Source of the DNA: Odobenus rosmarus divergens
Taxonomy: Eukaryota > Chordata > Mammalia > Carnivora > Odobenidae
Length of the DNA: 64,000 nt
Assembly (NCBI RefSeq): GCF_000321225.1
Contig: NW_004450660.1
Location: forward strand, 1,214,274-1,278,273
Direction of reading: 5' to 3'
A program made the translations under genes and the position numbers. The stretch's first letter is position 1; each line of letters starts with the position of its first letter. Below are positions 32,545 through 46,122 of this stretch, piece after piece. The notes below the pieces were generated by a model that saw only the letters and a list, made by a program, of their open reading frames with translations, searched no databases and was not told where the DNA came from.

Positions 32545-33420
32545 CTTTTTGATGCCTTGTTAAAGATAATAAATGTTGGTGAGAACATGAAGGATTAGAA
32601 CCCTCATACAGTGCTGGTGGGAAAATAAAATGGTACAGCTGCTTTGGAAAACCATGAGCCAGCAATTCCACTTCCAGGTATAAACCCAAGAGAAGTGAAA
32701 GATATGTACACAAACAGATTCGTATGCAAATGTTCCCAACAGGGTTATTCATAATAACCAAAGAGTGGAAACAACCCAAACGTCCATCAGCTAACAAACA
32801 GATAAACCAAATGTGTATATCCATACAAAAGAATGTTATTCTATAATTAAAAATGGAGTACTTCCAAAAAGAATTACAGAGAATTGGGTCAACTGGAAAT
32901 TAATTTTGAATGTTAAACAAACAAAAAAACCAAAAGAATGATATTGCAGAGCTAATATTTTTGTTAAGATATATACGTACATGGCAAAAATCAATGCATA
33001 CACTGATAAATAAACATATTTTGTGGGAAAAAAAACCCCAGAAAAACCAAACACAAACAAATGGGGTACTGATACAAGTTATACCATGGATGAACCTCGA
33101 AAACATAATGGTAGGTGAAAGAAACCAGTAACAAAACACCACATATACTGTATGATTCCATTTACTGTTTATGAAATAACCAGAATAGGCAAATTATATA
33201 TAGACTAAGAAAGTAGATTAATGGTTGCTGAGGACTGGGCAGAGACTGCTATTTGGTCTGGGGTTTCTTTTTGAGGTGATGAAAATGTTTTAAGGTTGAC
33301 TGTAGTGATGGCTACAACTCTGAATAGACCAAAACCCAATGAATAGTACAATTTAAACAGGTGAACTGTACAGTATAGGAATTATATCTCAATCCAGCCA
33401 TTTTTTTAATAAGCAGTTAT
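32545..33420 (+). mobile_element. Ancient mammalian L1 (L1M), ORF2 end and 3' UTR
   Basis: The order 'accctcatacagtgctggtg', 'cagcaattccacttccaggt', 'ggaaacaacccaaacgtcca', 'ccatggatgaacctcgaaaa', 'tatgattccatttactgttt', and finally 'ggaattatatctcaatccag' is the classic L1M 3' region. Diverged and untranslatable. Confidence 0.88.
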
Positions 33421-33734
33421 TAAAAAGTAAAAGAAAAAACAAGTATACATGTACATGTTATATGACCTAAGCATTCAGACTATGGATATGCTTACAGATG
33501 TGTAAAATTATGTATATATAAAAAGTATGTTTGCAGGACTGCTTTTTGGTAATGAAAAGAAGGAATATACATGTCCCTATTAGTATGCAGTTGATTAAAT
33601 AAACTATGATTTATCCAGATAATGAAATGCTAACTTGGTGTTAAAAGGAATGAGGGGTAACTTTGACTAACATATACCCTAAAGTGGGGGAGTGAAGGGG
33701 AAACGCAATTCTGTATATACTTGTGGTAGACTTT

Positions 33735-34255
33735 TATACTTTGTCGGCCCCTATAAACCATACCTCCCAGTATTTATACCCTTGTGTAGTCCCCCACCAC
33801 ACTGATTCTGGATATGCTACTAGCATGTAACTACCTTTGGGCAATAAGGCATTAGGAAACAAGGTAGCTTGATAAAAGCTTCCACACTGGACTTGCCCTC
33901 TTGATATATCTTTTTTGGCTTAATAGAAATTTCTCTTATAGATCCAGAGGCTAGAAGTCCAAGAACAGGTGTCAGCAGGGTCCTCTCTGAGGACAGAGAC
34001 AGAGAATCTGTTCCATGCTTTCTCCTAGCTTGCAAAACTTGGTGTTGCAACCCAACTTCCATAGTATGAAGAAATGCCAACAGGCTCCAACTGTTCTGGC
34101 ATCCCAGCTGAAGCACCAGACACATGAGTAAGGAAGCATCTTGGATATTCCAGCTTTAGCAGATACCATGGGGAACAGACATAAGTCATTCCTGCTGAGC
34201 CCCACCTAATTTGCAGATTCATGAGCAATAACAACGTTGTTCTTGTTTTAAGTTT
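33735..34255 (+). mobile_element. ERVL-MaLR (MLT1-type) solo LTR
   Basis: 'cccagtatttatacccttgt', 'gtagtcccccaccacactga' and 'gggcaataaggcattaggaa' belong to the 5' half of an MLT1-type LTR, and 'cagattcatgagcaataaca' with gttgttcttgttttaag to its 3' half. No internal retroviral sequence is seen. Old and diverged. Confidence 0.6.
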
Positions 34256-35439
34256 AAAAAAAAAAAAATAGCTCATTTAAAGATGTGTCAACATAAAGCC
34301 AATAAATACTGTTGGGTATCTTGGGCTTTAATGTAAAAAAATTTACTTAAAATTTACTTCTGGAAGGATTTATATGCTGATCAAAGGAAAACCAAATCTC
34401 CCCCGTGGTCATGATCTTAGTCATTCTACCACCCACTCATTTGCTCTTTGCTCTTCAAGTTTAGAAAGTAAATTTTAACTTGCATTTCTGCCACTAGAAG
34501 TCTTACTCTCTCTCTCTCAGAAAGATAGTACCTATCATTTTGCAAATCTCTCTGATGTCTGATTTAATACAGAAGACAACTGGATTCTCATCCATGCTTC
34601 TGCATTGTGTCTACTGTGATAATGATGTTTGGTTAAAGTACATGAAGAAAATGTGGCTTCACAAATATATGCAGCTGGAAAAGGTATTTTAAAAGACTCT
34701 TCCAATAATTATGAACACTCTTCTTTGATACTAGTCCCAAGAAGACTGTGATATGGAATCTGAAACCACATCAACAAACTTTTCCTACTGTTACACATGA
34801 AAATCCAGATGGTCTATCTTACACAATGTGAATGGATCATTTACCTAAGGATGATTTTGTTTCATCATGCATTGGTCATTGGGAAAATACTGGTTCACCA
34901 AGTTATGCAGATCTCCTAAATGTTTACACATTTCACTGTGCAATACATCAAAAAAAAATCACATTTGATATTATCACCTATCTCGTTAGAAAATTCAAGT
35001 ATCGAGAAACTGTCAAGTTTACAGTGGTGGATATGAGTTTCCCAAAATTCTAATCTCACTGGTGGAAAAAACATTTCAATTGTCTTTCTTGAAGTTCCTT
35101 CCTTCACTTAACTCATCTTAAGGAAACTGTCTGCCAAAAATACCCCAATTTCTGTTGTCATAGCTTTAATTTAGGTGAATGCATGAGCTTTACCCACTAC
35201 TGTAAATGTTAATGCAGTGAAAGAGGTAAATAACATCTCAAGTTTTATTACAAAATTTATTTTGATCTAATGGATCCACAGAAAGGGTCTCAGGACCTGC
35301 TCTCTTCCCCCAACCAAGGGTCTGTGGACCACACTTGGAGAAATGCTGCTCTAACAGATGGTTAGCCAATCTTTCCTGTGTTATAAATGTACCTAAAAAT
35401 TGTAGAAACTTAACATACTTGTTGAAAACATTAACTTAC

Positions 35440-35640
35440 AGGCACTGGGGAAACTCTTTTTCTCCGAACTCCTGGAGATTCTGACTTCACTGAGCGACCT
35501 GATGGGGAGCTTCCAGGAGAAGGACTGCGTCGTCCTTTGGGAACAGGTGACGCGGGGCTCACCTGGCCCTCTCCTTGAGACTCAGTTGCCAAGTTGTGAA
35601 TTTCAGAACCATCTCCTTTAACAGGGATTGGTTTTACCAC
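35440..35640 (-). CDS. MAP3K1: MAP3K1 exon 3
   Basis: This 201-bp, phase 0-0 exon encodes window residues 51-117. It starts [13 protein letters not shown] and ends with the [15 protein letters not shown] basic/proline-directed motif. It is a low-complexity Ser/Pro/Arg segment ([15 protein letters not shown]), probably disordered and phosphorylated. The middle ([19 protein letters not shown]) differs most from the human protein as I remember it, as expected for a disordered stretch. Acceptor AG is at 35642-35641; donor GTAAGT starts at 35439. Confidence 0.96.
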
Positions 35641-37415
35641 CTAAATTAAAATCCCAACATTCTGATTACTTAAAATAGAAAAAGTAAATCTGAATACAAC
35701 AGACCAAGAAATGAACTCAAGTTTTCATTACACAATATTATACAAACATAACAATTTATCAACTTTTATTTAGTATTACTTCAAACGATAATGTTAAGAT
35801 GTCATTCATTTAGGCTTTATCACTAAATTGTTATAATTTTAGAATTTAGTATTATCTGTTATTATGTGCCCTAAATCACTTAACATTCAAAATCAATAAT
35901 CACAGGTTAGTAAACAAATGTGAAAAATAAGCACTTTTACATTCAACTAGATTCAAAATGTTTTCTTTTTCATTTCTATTGAGAAAATACATAATCTTGA
36001 AAACAATAATGGGCCTAATTTAAATGCCCAAATAGTCTGATTAATATAAAACCATTTTGCCTTTTTTTTTGCAATGTTTTATTAGAGTAGCTTAAGAGCA
36101 ATCTCTTAAGCAGAAAGGCAGGTTGCAAGACGTGTTGTTTCTCAACAGACCTAACCTAGCTCTGACCAAAAAAGGTCAAACCCTGTAGCCTTATCTAACC
36201 TTCCCTGCCGTTCTCCCACTACTCTTCTACTGTTCTACTAGCCGGCTGCTGTGCCTATCAAACATGATTAACCTGTCGTCTTCCTGGGCTTTCACTCCCC
36301 CTCCCCCCACTCCACATCTCCAGCCTGCAGCACACCAGACAGCATACCTTCACCTGGTGAAAAACCCCTATCTTTTAAGGCTCGGTTAAAATCCTACGTT
36401 TTACAAATGCACTTAACTCTATCAGCCTGATGTTTTTCTTTCTAAATTGTTCTGCTCTCTGCCTACTCCACACATTTGGCATACAGTCACATACTGTTCT
36501 GTGATATTTCATGCCTTTATTTTTATTTATAAGTTGCATTTTCTTAATTGGAGATGTTTATACCTCACATTTCAAGAAGGACCTGATTTAATTTACATAA
36601 AACATAAAAACAAACAAAAGCAGACTTTCCAAGTAGACTATAAACTTCTTAAGGGTAGTATGAAATCTGTAAACTATGAGATGTAGGGTAGCATAACTGA
36701 ACTTAAAGACTACATGTTGTCTTATTCCACACATCTCTTCCCTCTTTACCTCTGTCCTATATACAGATAATGTACTTGACAAAAAAAAGAATTTGGCCTT
36801 AGATAACTGAATGTCCTTAGTTTATATGTAATAAAGGATTGGCTTTATTGGCTTCTTTTCAAAAAGTTATGATTTCTGCTTTACGGTATTCTCAAAAGAT
36901 CTGGACTCTTCACCAGTATAAGGAGCTCCAGAAAGCAGCACATCCACACTTCAGATGGTTTAAACTGCTCAAAAGTTCTTTATATTAACTAGGCAAAAAT
37001 GTACCCCCTTCTGTAAGATGTTTCAAAAGAACTTTCTCTTTTCTAAGATGAATTCCTGATTTCTTCATCTGCATCCTCTGACATGATTACTAAAACGGTC
37101 AGGGGTTCTCACTATACTACTTCATATGAAAAACAAATGGAAGAAATGTGGAAGCTTAGCTGGAAAGGAAAGGACTCATGGGTAATGTAGCAGCGTAGCT
37201 TAAAAAGCTGGTATATAAAGAAACAATCAAATATATTTTATATTAGCTCCATGGATTAGCACCATTGTGTAGAATGTGCAAGACAGAACGCAGCTCAGTG
37301 AGGGAAGTCTATGAGGCTTTTGAGCATTGGAAACATGGCTAATGTGGCTGAGTAACGAAATTTTTACTTATTCACATTTAATTAATTTATATTTGAACTT
37401 AAATAGGCAAGTGGG

Positions 37416-37607
37416 GGACACCTGGCTGGCTCAGTTGGTTAAGCGTCCGACTCTTGATTTCAGCTCAGGTATGATCTTAGGGTTGTGAGATCAAGCCCCA
37501 TGTCAGGCTCTGGCACTGGGCATGAAGCCTGTTTAAGATTCTCTCTCCCTCTCCCTCTGCTCTTCACACCACCTTTCTCTCCCTTTCTTAAAAAAAAAAA
37601 AAAAAAA
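37416..37607 (+). mobile_element. CAN-SINE, full length, antisense to MAP3K1
   Basis: Head ggacacctggctggctcagt, then gttaagcgtccgactcttga (an older subfamily) and a tail of about 18 A. Perfect 11-bp target duplication aggcaagtggg at 37405-37415 and 37608-37618. Confidence 0.94.
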
Positions 37608-38148
37608 AGGCAAGTGGGATGAATGTAGGGCTAGATGATCATACGGCTGAAGGGTTTCAACTGTCGAATGAGTACCTTGCCCAATAACTTTTATGATTAT
37701 ACCCACCATCCCTTGCCCTCCCCCAAACCTAATAAATCTTAACTTGTCATCTTTACTTATAAAGAACAAACAAAAAGCAAATAAAAACTTGCTGATACAG
37801 ACTGATACTGGGACACTTAACAATTGAGATATACTTCCTTTATAAGAAAGACAAGCACATTTCATAGTATTTGTCTACTTTAAAAGAAAATAACCATGGC
37901 AAAGGATAGAGTATGCCTTTCTTTCCTAATTCTACCGATCTAGGTTTTCTTTCCCCAAACCCTGGGCATCTTTTAAATTTACCTCAAACCCCTTGAGTCT
38001 ATTCAACCTTTTTGCTTTCCTGGATGATTTCTGGAACTCAGATCTTTGGATCCTACCTTAGAGAAAGAATATCAAAATAAAATGAGAAAAAATGCTTTTC
38101 TTTTTTAAAGCACAATATAAATCTCTACTAAAAGGATTTTAGCTACTG

Positions 38149-38162
38149 ACAGTAGGGGGCAG
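38149..38162 (+). promoter_or_regulatory. CTCF-like motif in intron 2
   Basis: acagtagggggcag matches 13 of 14 positions of CCASYAGRKGGCRS and lies about 240 bp beyond the exon 2 donor. Motif evidence only. Confidence 0.5.
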
Positions 38163-38360
38163 TGTTGCTTTACGCATTACCTCCCCAACCCAACCAGTTT
38201 AGTTTCTATAACAGTTTAAGGTGCTTAGTGAGCATAGTTTTAGCTATATTTTGTTCCAAGTGGCTAGAATATCAAGCAAATGAAACAACTGCATTTAAAA
38301 TCAAGAAGAAAAAAAGCTTACAAGAGGATCTATTTATGCTTCATTTCCCACTTCCTCCTA

Positions 38361-38579
<219 letters not shown>

Positions 38580-40065
38580 TTAATATATAAAAAATAATTT
38601 CCAAGAATAGTATTTTATACTTTCATTGGACATGTAACTACAAAGGTAACTGCTAAAAAACCCCCAATGATTTAAGCCAAGTATCAAAGTATCACTGTGA
38701 ATCACATATACACTATTGTTCAATGTCGCATGATAATGTGAGTTTAATAATGCCTTTAAAAAGAAAGGTTCTATTTAGAAGGTACAGACTTACTAATAAT
38801 ACTAATGCAGACCTTTGTTCCTAGGTAGTTAACAAAATGGATACCAAGACATTAAGTATGGCATTAACGAACACATTCGTGAACATTGCATTGTTTCCAA
38901 TTACACCATTCTCACATCCTGAAGTATTTAACAGATATTTAGAAGAGTATTTTACTACTCTAGGATTTCCAATAATTTAAGGATTTCCAGGATTTCCAAT
39001 AACTTATCCCAGCATTTTCAATAATTTAAGTCACTATAGATTGAATCTGGTGGATATGCTCATTTTCTGAAAAAAAGCTAAATAAATATTTAATAAGCTA
39101 AGTGTAACCTCACCCATATTCTATGATCCCACAATATTTGTTCAAAGCCTAAATGATTAAATTTGTATTCTCCCAACAATAATTCCACATCAAAGCACTG
39201 GGGATACTCTGTATATAAAAAGTAAAAATTGGTACAAACACCTGACCTTTACTCCATAATATAGTGTGGAGTTATCAGAATAAAATAATGTGGAAGCTAG
39301 TAACTTTTGAGAATTAATTCTACAAAGCCTAAATGGTAAAGCATCCACTAATTTCAAATACACTTATATCCACATATGGATATATACAACAAATACAAAA
39401 TGCATATGCATGGATTTTAAAACCTGTTTCATAAGGAAATAGTTAAAGCATTCATACTCTGGGAGAAGCAACAATTTAAAAAATACTAAGCTAACTTCAA
39501 TAACTATTTTGGACATTCTATAAAGCTACAGAACAGTTATTTTTTTTTTTACACAGATAGGAAAAGGAAATACTCAAGGAAATACCAGAGACGATAACCG
39601 CAAGCTTACTAAAAAGTTAAATGCAAACTCCTTTAGGAATTTTCCAGCTAATTACAACCATAAAGCATCAGTATCTTCAGAGAACCAGCAAAAAAAAAAA
39701 AACAAAAAACTACTTAAAACTAAATATGCACTAGAAAGGAAATGGTTAATTGGATTTCTTGAAGCATCAATTCTGTGAGGGCAGTGGAAATGAACAAGTT
39801 AAATACCCCTGTGCAGAGAAACTGGTCTAGATAGTTTTAGGAATGCAAAAGAGCACGAAACATTTGAAACTTGCAAATGGGCATTAAAAGCATATAGAAG
39901 AATATTTCCGCCATACAGGTGTAAGAAAACTGTCGAAAAGAAAGAGCCTATGAAAAGAAAAAAGGTAAAGAATGGAAGGAAGGAAGGAGATTCTTTTATT
40001 TACTTAGAAGTGCCTGGCTCTTTTTCCTGCTCTGATTATAGTACAAAATATAACTTTTTGGGTGT

Positions 40066-40212
40066 CTAAGAGGAAGAGTAGAGAGGGAGGAAGGAGTGGG
40101 AAAGGAAGAGAGGACAGGAAGGGGAAAGAAAGGGAGAGGGCAAGAAGAGAATGAGAGAGGAGCTGGGCAGAGGAGGACACAGGGAAGGACAAGAAGGGAG
40201 GGAGGGTAGAGA
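40066..40212. repeat. Homopurine tract (A/G-rich)
   Basis: About 145 bp that is almost entirely A and G on the plus strand (aggaaggagtgggaaaggaa and similar), hence a polypyrimidine run in the MAP3K1 transcript. Imperfect GGAAGG/GAGAGG units. Confidence 0.9.
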
Positions 40213-40936
40213 AATGTTCTCCCAAAATTTTATCCTGTTCAGTTACTACTTACCCAGGGAAGCTCGGATTTACAGGCAACCCAATTTATGGGCTGATTGC
40301 ATACCAAAAATTCACTTACAACTCCCTGGTTTGAAAAGCAAACACTTTCCCCTCCAGTAAAAATGTTGCAAGGCGTGGCTAGGTTCCCAGGCTAGTTCTC
40401 AAAAAATAAGTCACACTGCAGAACTGCAGTGCATTTTCACCCCAGAAGCTCCTGCACTCCTGGACAAAGGAGATTATCCTCCCTTTGGTCCTAAATGTCT
40501 CTCCTCCCCCAAATTTGTTTTATGAGTATCTCTTCTCCATTCTGTATTTTCAGTGTCTCCCTGGCACACACCCAAACACTAAGAAGACTCTCCCTGTCTA
40601 AACAAAGCTTCCTGATGATGTGGCCTCCTTAAAGTCGGCATGATTTGCCTCTTTCCACTTGTTGGAAAATACTATAATCACTTAAACCAATTTCTTAATA
40701 AATAATAGGGGATAAGCATACTAGTACCTCAACTTTTACATACATATAAGATTATTTCTTCCGAACAAATGCAGTGAAATGGAATTGCTGGGTCAAATTG
40801 TACACAAATTAAGATTTTTGGTGATACTGGCAAATTATCTTCAAGAAAATGTATCTTCTACTCCAACCCCCCAGGTCAAGTTGCCAACTTGGCTGGTCTG
40901 TACTAACAAGACTCCTAAGGAGGCTTCTTCACTTTG

Positions 40937-41151
40937 TAATTTTTTTTAAAAGATTTTATTTATTTATTTGAGAGAGAGAGACAGAGAGAGAGAGACAGAG
41001 AGAGAGAAACAGCATGAGAGGGGAGAGGGTCAGAGGAAGAAGCAGGCTCTCCACTGAGCCGGGCACCCAATGTGGGACTCGATTCCAGGACTCCGGGATT
41101 ATGACCTGAACCAAAGGCAGTCGCTTAACCCACTGAGCCACCCGGTGCCCT
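40937..41151 (-). mobile_element. CAN-SINE, full length, sense to MAP3K1
   Basis: T-run, aaagattttatttatttatt and an expanded (GAGACA)-type stretch at the left; 'gagccacccggtgccc' head at the right. Target duplication ttcactttg at 40928-40936 and 41152-41160. Confidence 0.94.
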
Positions 41152-41164
41152 TTCACTTTGAATC

Positions 41165-41690
41165 TTACTCCGATCCAGGCTTCACAGAGCAGCCAGGGTT
41201 ACTTCCTCTATTAAAACCCTCTAGTGGTATCCCCCTGGGTTGGACTAAAATTCAAAATGTTTAACAGGTCCTTTGTGGCCATGCACCATCTGGTCTTACC
41301 TCAACTGAAGTCACTTAGACCCCCACCCCCCTCCTTGTGTTTCTTTCACTGCCTGAAAAACTCCAACATCGATCCTGCTCAAGACTTTTGCACAGACTGT
41401 TTCTTGTCTACTTTTCATCTCGTTCATTTCTACTCACTTTTCAACTTTTCTTCTACACCTCAGAGATGGTCCCAATCTCAGTTAGGAATCCCTAGTTCCA
41501 TTCCTTCACAGCACTGTACTTTTCCTTTAAAGTCCTCATTGCAATTTGCAAACTTATTTCCCCACCATGAACTATAAATTCCATGAAGGCAGGGACCAGT
41601 GTTTTATTCATCATTATATATCCAACATCTAACAGTGTCTGGCTTATGATGGGTTTCAAAGCATATATTAAATGAATGATCATTTATTAA
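41165..41690 (+). mobile_element. L2 LINE 3' end
   Basis: 'gacttttgcacagactgttt', then 'ttccatgaaggcagggacca', 'acagtgtctggcttatgatg' and the final atattaaatgaatga follow the L2 3' end consensus in order. Open frames here (41070-41577) are repeat-derived. Confidence 0.7.
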
Positions 41691-42376
41691 CAACTTTGCC
41701 AGCCGTAAGGACCTTCCTAGTTTTTAAAATTTAATGACTACTCATGTTAATCTTTTTACAGTTCTGTATTTAATTAAGACTACATTTGTAATTTAGATTT
41801 TATTCAGTAGAGCAATTTTTGTTGTTCCTAAATTAATCTGCAAATATAAAACAAAGTTATTTCTAATGTTTTCTTAAATAATAATATATTAATTCTAAAA
41901 TGTGTATTTGTTTGCATTTTACGATCTGTGAAATCTGAATGCTTCTTAGAATCAAATGTAATTTATGGTAGGGTTTATATAAGATAATGGTTCAATTTAT
42001 AACCAATGGGATCTTAGATTCAATGAAATATACAGTAAATCCTATTCTACTTGCTAGGAACAAAATCATGTGTGTATGTATATAGCAGTCATGTATCTTC
42101 TTATCCAATTAATACTATAGCTATAACAGGAAACATCTTTTTTTTTTTAAACACAAACTAATCTAAACAGATAGTTGCTAAATCACCAGGAGATTAGAGG
42201 GCCTCTAATTCATTTTGGTTAAACATGAGTGTTTTGGAGAGTTATTTTTGCATTAGTACCTACAACCAGTACCTGTTATTTTAACTAAAGTAATAGCTTG
42301 TACATTTCTGACTCTTTGACAAAACAAACATATTTTGAGAAACCACTTTGAAGACTTTAAAAATAAATGAAATTTT

Positions 42377-42572
42377 TGGGGCGCCTGGGTGGCTCAGTTG
42401 TTAAGCGTCTGCCTTTGGCTCAGGTCATGATCCCAGGGTGGAATCAAGCCCCGCATCGGGCTCCCTGCTCAGCAGGAAGCCTGCTTCTCCCTCTCCCACT
42501 CCCCCTGCTCGTGTTCCCTCTCGCGCTGTGTCTCCCTCTGTCAGATAAACAAATTCTTAAAAAAAAAAAAAG
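42377..42572 (+). mobile_element. CAN-SINE, full length, antisense to MAP3K1
   Basis: Head tggggcgcctgggtggctca, a body with a small deletion (cccagggtggaatcaag), tail of about 13 A. Perfect 13-bp target duplication taaatgaaatttt at 42364-42376 and 42573-42585. Confidence 0.94.
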
Positions 42573-44109
42573 TAAATGAAATTTTAGCCAAATATGAGAA
42601 ACTTAAACATTGTTACAAACTAAGCTTTATCTTCCTTTCCTGTTTATTTACAAAACATTTTTCTTGCTTTTTTGGTTCTAAACATTCCTCAGAATGAATC
42701 TCTGATCAACCTAGAGCTTCAAAGAACCTTTCTTCTCTGAGGTTAGGCTTCTTGTTCTGGTCCCTTTCTAGACCTACAGAATTTGCCTGCAACAAATGAG
42801 ATGGTTCAATGGTCCCTTCTTAATGAAGTCACTTGGTCCTCTGTCTGACTACCTGTGGTAGCAACTATTGTTGACTGGACTGTCACTCTTATAGCTCTCC
42901 TCTCCCTGAACTTCTAGGAGGTGATTTTTTCCCCAGTTCTGCTTCTAACTCTCTGACTGACCTCACTGGTATCATATACCAGACCCTCTTCCCGGAGCCC
43001 CTTAAACACCAGCCACCACTTCTCGAAGCACTAAAATACTCTTCTGAAGCACACCAAGGTATTTCATACCTCTCTGCTATTGCAGATTTTTTTTCCCCTG
43101 ACAGAACTATCCTATCATCTTACATGTCTTCAGTAAAGAATTTCCTACTACCATTCTATAGCAGTTGCCACTCCCTCCCCACTGAGTTAATATTAATTAT
43201 AATACATTATAAAGTTGAATATTAGTTTAAGTATCTGCTTCCCTCACCACACTGGGAGTTTTTCTGGGACAGGTTATAACATCTTACTCATTTTTCTATC
43301 ATCAGTAGCAAATGTCCTCGACAGGCCACAAAAGGCACATGAACCAAAGCCAGAGGGCCTATCCAGCCATAGCCACCTCCCCTTCCAAGGATGGTGCCTG
43401 ATGCTCGGGAGCACCGTACTTTATACATTTGAACCCATCCTGCAGTCCACAGTTGGCCAGTGCAAGAATGTGCCCTGGTCCAAAGACCCTCTATACCAGA
43501 TGGTACTGTACATTTTAACCATATCTGCCCACTATGGGTATGTGACTGCAAGATACACAGATAGTGTCACTGCAGGAAGAATGGCATCGAAATAGAGAAA
43601 AAGAGCAAAATAGTAAGTAGGAACAATAAGACAGAAATAAGAGAAGAAAGAGAAATTAGAAGATGTGGTTGGCAATGGAAGGAAGGGAAAAAGCAATGCA
43701 AATAAACTTAAGAGTTGTACCTGGGCCACATGATATGCTGTTAACAATGATCAGAGCTACTTTTAAACTTCCCTGGGTGGTGAATAACCAAGTTCTCCAG
43801 AGGCCACATGTATGCGCTGCCTTGGAGGAAACTTCCTGGGTCCATTTTACATTGCACTGAAATAAACCCTACTATGTCTCTGTTCCCTGCATCCCCAAAG
43901 AGCCTGACTACAGCATTAATACAGCACACTGCTCTGGCACACAAAAGATATTAGAAAAACATTCAAAAATAGAATTCTACCAAGTTAATTATGATTTTTA
44001 AAAGGTATTTCTTAAATGGTTCATCTTTATCATGGAAATATGTCTGTTAGTCAACAACTAGTGATACGGAGAAATAGCTGCCAGACTTACGTCATAATAG
44101 AAAAAAATT

Positions 44110-44320
44110 AATGTTACATGCCAGGCAAGGTGTTAGGTGCTTTATAGATATTTACATGTACTTCACCCTCCCAATAACCCTATGAGGTCGTTACCATCTG
44201 AGGCTTTGAGAGGCTGATTTACATACCTGGGGTCACAAGTGTATAAGGAGCAGGAGCAAGATTCAAACCCCGGTCAATCTGACTCTTGTCTGCTATGGCA
44301 GGTCACTGTCAACTCTGATT
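44110..44320 (-). mobile_element. MIR SINE
   Basis: Antisense MIR: 'ccaggcaaggtgttaggtgc', 'cccaataaccctatgaggtc', 'gattcaaaccccggtcaatc' in the expected order. Confidence 0.75.
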
Positions 44321-44889
44321 TGGTTTTACAATGACTCAACATCAGATATCTGTGCTGTTTATCTAGCTGATGAGAATACAAAGTTTAAACAAGTTTTTAC
44401 AATGGTGACTATTATAAGAATTAAAAAAGCACATTAATTCTCTTCATTAATAGAGCACTTCACTGTAATAAGAGTATGTAATGATCATATGAAACCCTTC
44501 TGGAAATTAATGGAGTTTAACTTTAGTATATATAAACATTTCCAGAACAGTTCACATTATGGATAACTTTACAGAGAAAGACACTCAATTCTGTCAGTGT
44601 CTAAGGAATCTTAAGGAACCCTGGAAAATACACTGAATTGTCTGGGATAGGCACAATTCAGAGCCACCCAACTGAGGTCTACTTGGGAAATTCTCCTAAG
44701 AGGAGGAATTCATATCTTAAAAACCAGAAGCTTTGTGACCAAGGGGAGAGGAAAGCAAGGGAGGAACTATCTTCCAAAACAAAACTAGTCTATTGTGGGA
44801 CCCTTAAAATTTGAGTTTCCAGGTAAAAGTCAAGAGAAGGAAGGACTTAGGTAAGAATGGGGAGAGTGTGCGGTGAAGCATAAGGCTAA

Positions 44890-45120
44890 CAACAGAGGCT
44901 AACAATCCCTTACCATGGACAGGGCACTGTGCTAACAGCTCCACATGGGTCACCTCAGTCAATTCTCATGGCTTGGGACTTTTACTATCCCATTAGCAGG
45001 TAAGAAAAAACAAACAAGGAGGTTAAGTTGTGTCCAAGGTGATAAAGTCTGTATGTGAAAAATACAGGATTGAAACCCAGACAGGAATGATTCCACAGTC
45101 TCTTATATCCTAACAGGTCA
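44890..45120 (-). mobile_element. MIR SINE
   Basis: Antisense MIR: 'gggcactgtgctaacagctc', 'cccattagcaggtaagaaaa', 'aggttaagttgtgtccaagg', 'attgaaacccagacaggaat'. Confidence 0.7.
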
Positions 45121-46122
45121 AAAGGAAAATGAGTATTTACAAGTGCTTAAAATTTGTTGACCAAGATCTGAGGCCAAAATATCTATAAAAACTATTTTCC
45201 CATAAGATAATTTCTCGAAAGATATGGGCTACTACTGGCATTTTCCCTCTTCTGAGGAGGAAGAATTAAATAAATTCAATGGTTAGTCCAACCCTTCTAT
45301 CTTTATAATACAACAACTACAACATATCTAATTTTACATAAGAAATAATAGTATATAAAGTGGCTCATGTGTGTATAATTAGTCCCCAAAAGACTTTATT
45401 CCAACTTATGCTCAGTAATATTTGACCCCGAAAACCAACAATGGCACAACTCCTATTTATTTACAATGAGAAACAGGCAATTGCTTTTTACCCATAAAGA
45501 GTAACCATGTTCTCTTTGTCACAACAAAGGACTACTGATTTCTTAATATGGATATGGCCATGGTATAATCAGTGTTATAATATGTGGAATCTCTATCAGA
45601 AGTTTTTATTGGGGAGGAGGGCAGCTATTTCTAGTATTGTACAAATCTTCCTATTTAGTCCTTTGAGGGATACAGGCACAGAATCTCACCCTCAAAAAGC
45701 CCATGTTCTGGTTAACAACATCAAAGGTTAAATAATAAGGAGGCCAAATAACAAAGACAATAATATAACATTGTCAACAATGATTATAAGTACTTTATTT
45801 CCACCTTAGTGATTTTGACTGATTCTATTTATAAATTATTCCAAATTATCTGTACATACTAAAATTCAGTTTATCTGACCTCATGGATTAGTTTCTGTTA
45901 AAATGGCACCTCATCTGAGTTTTAAGATTAAAATTATTCAGAAATTACAAGATTTTGAAAAGTTGGACATGGTATAGAAACGTGAAGAGTATATAGGAAA
46001 TTAACCAAAATTAAACTGATAGAATATATTAATGGGTAAACATACTGCAATTGCTTGTTCACTTGCTGACTTAGGCCAACGTAGACAAGGGAAGTGCATT
46101 CCCCTGGCATGTCCCGCAGCTA

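Noticed and set aside
32477..33142. Minus-strand open frames of 74-115 codons in intron 3
   Set aside because: They lie antisense to an ancient L1 3' region; repeat-derived.
34490..35350. Long diverged stretch in intron 3 resembling a known interspersed repeat
   Set aside because: Several phrases feel familiar from ancient mammalian repeats, but I cannot name the family or define ends without a search.
37533..37865. 110-codon minus-strand open frame
   Set aside because: It runs out of the SINE at 37416-37607 (poly-Phe from the A-tail, REREREES from the CT-rich part) and has no coding character.
39000..39040. Repeated ggatttccaataa words
   Set aside because: Short, irregular and few; not a CRISPR-like or satellite array. 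No CRISPR is expected in a mammalian nuclear genome.
43215..43595. 126-codon open frame in intron 1, plus strand
   Set aside because: No recognisable domain or family; it begins in C/T-rich L2-like sequence. A frame of this length is not remarkable in 64 kb.
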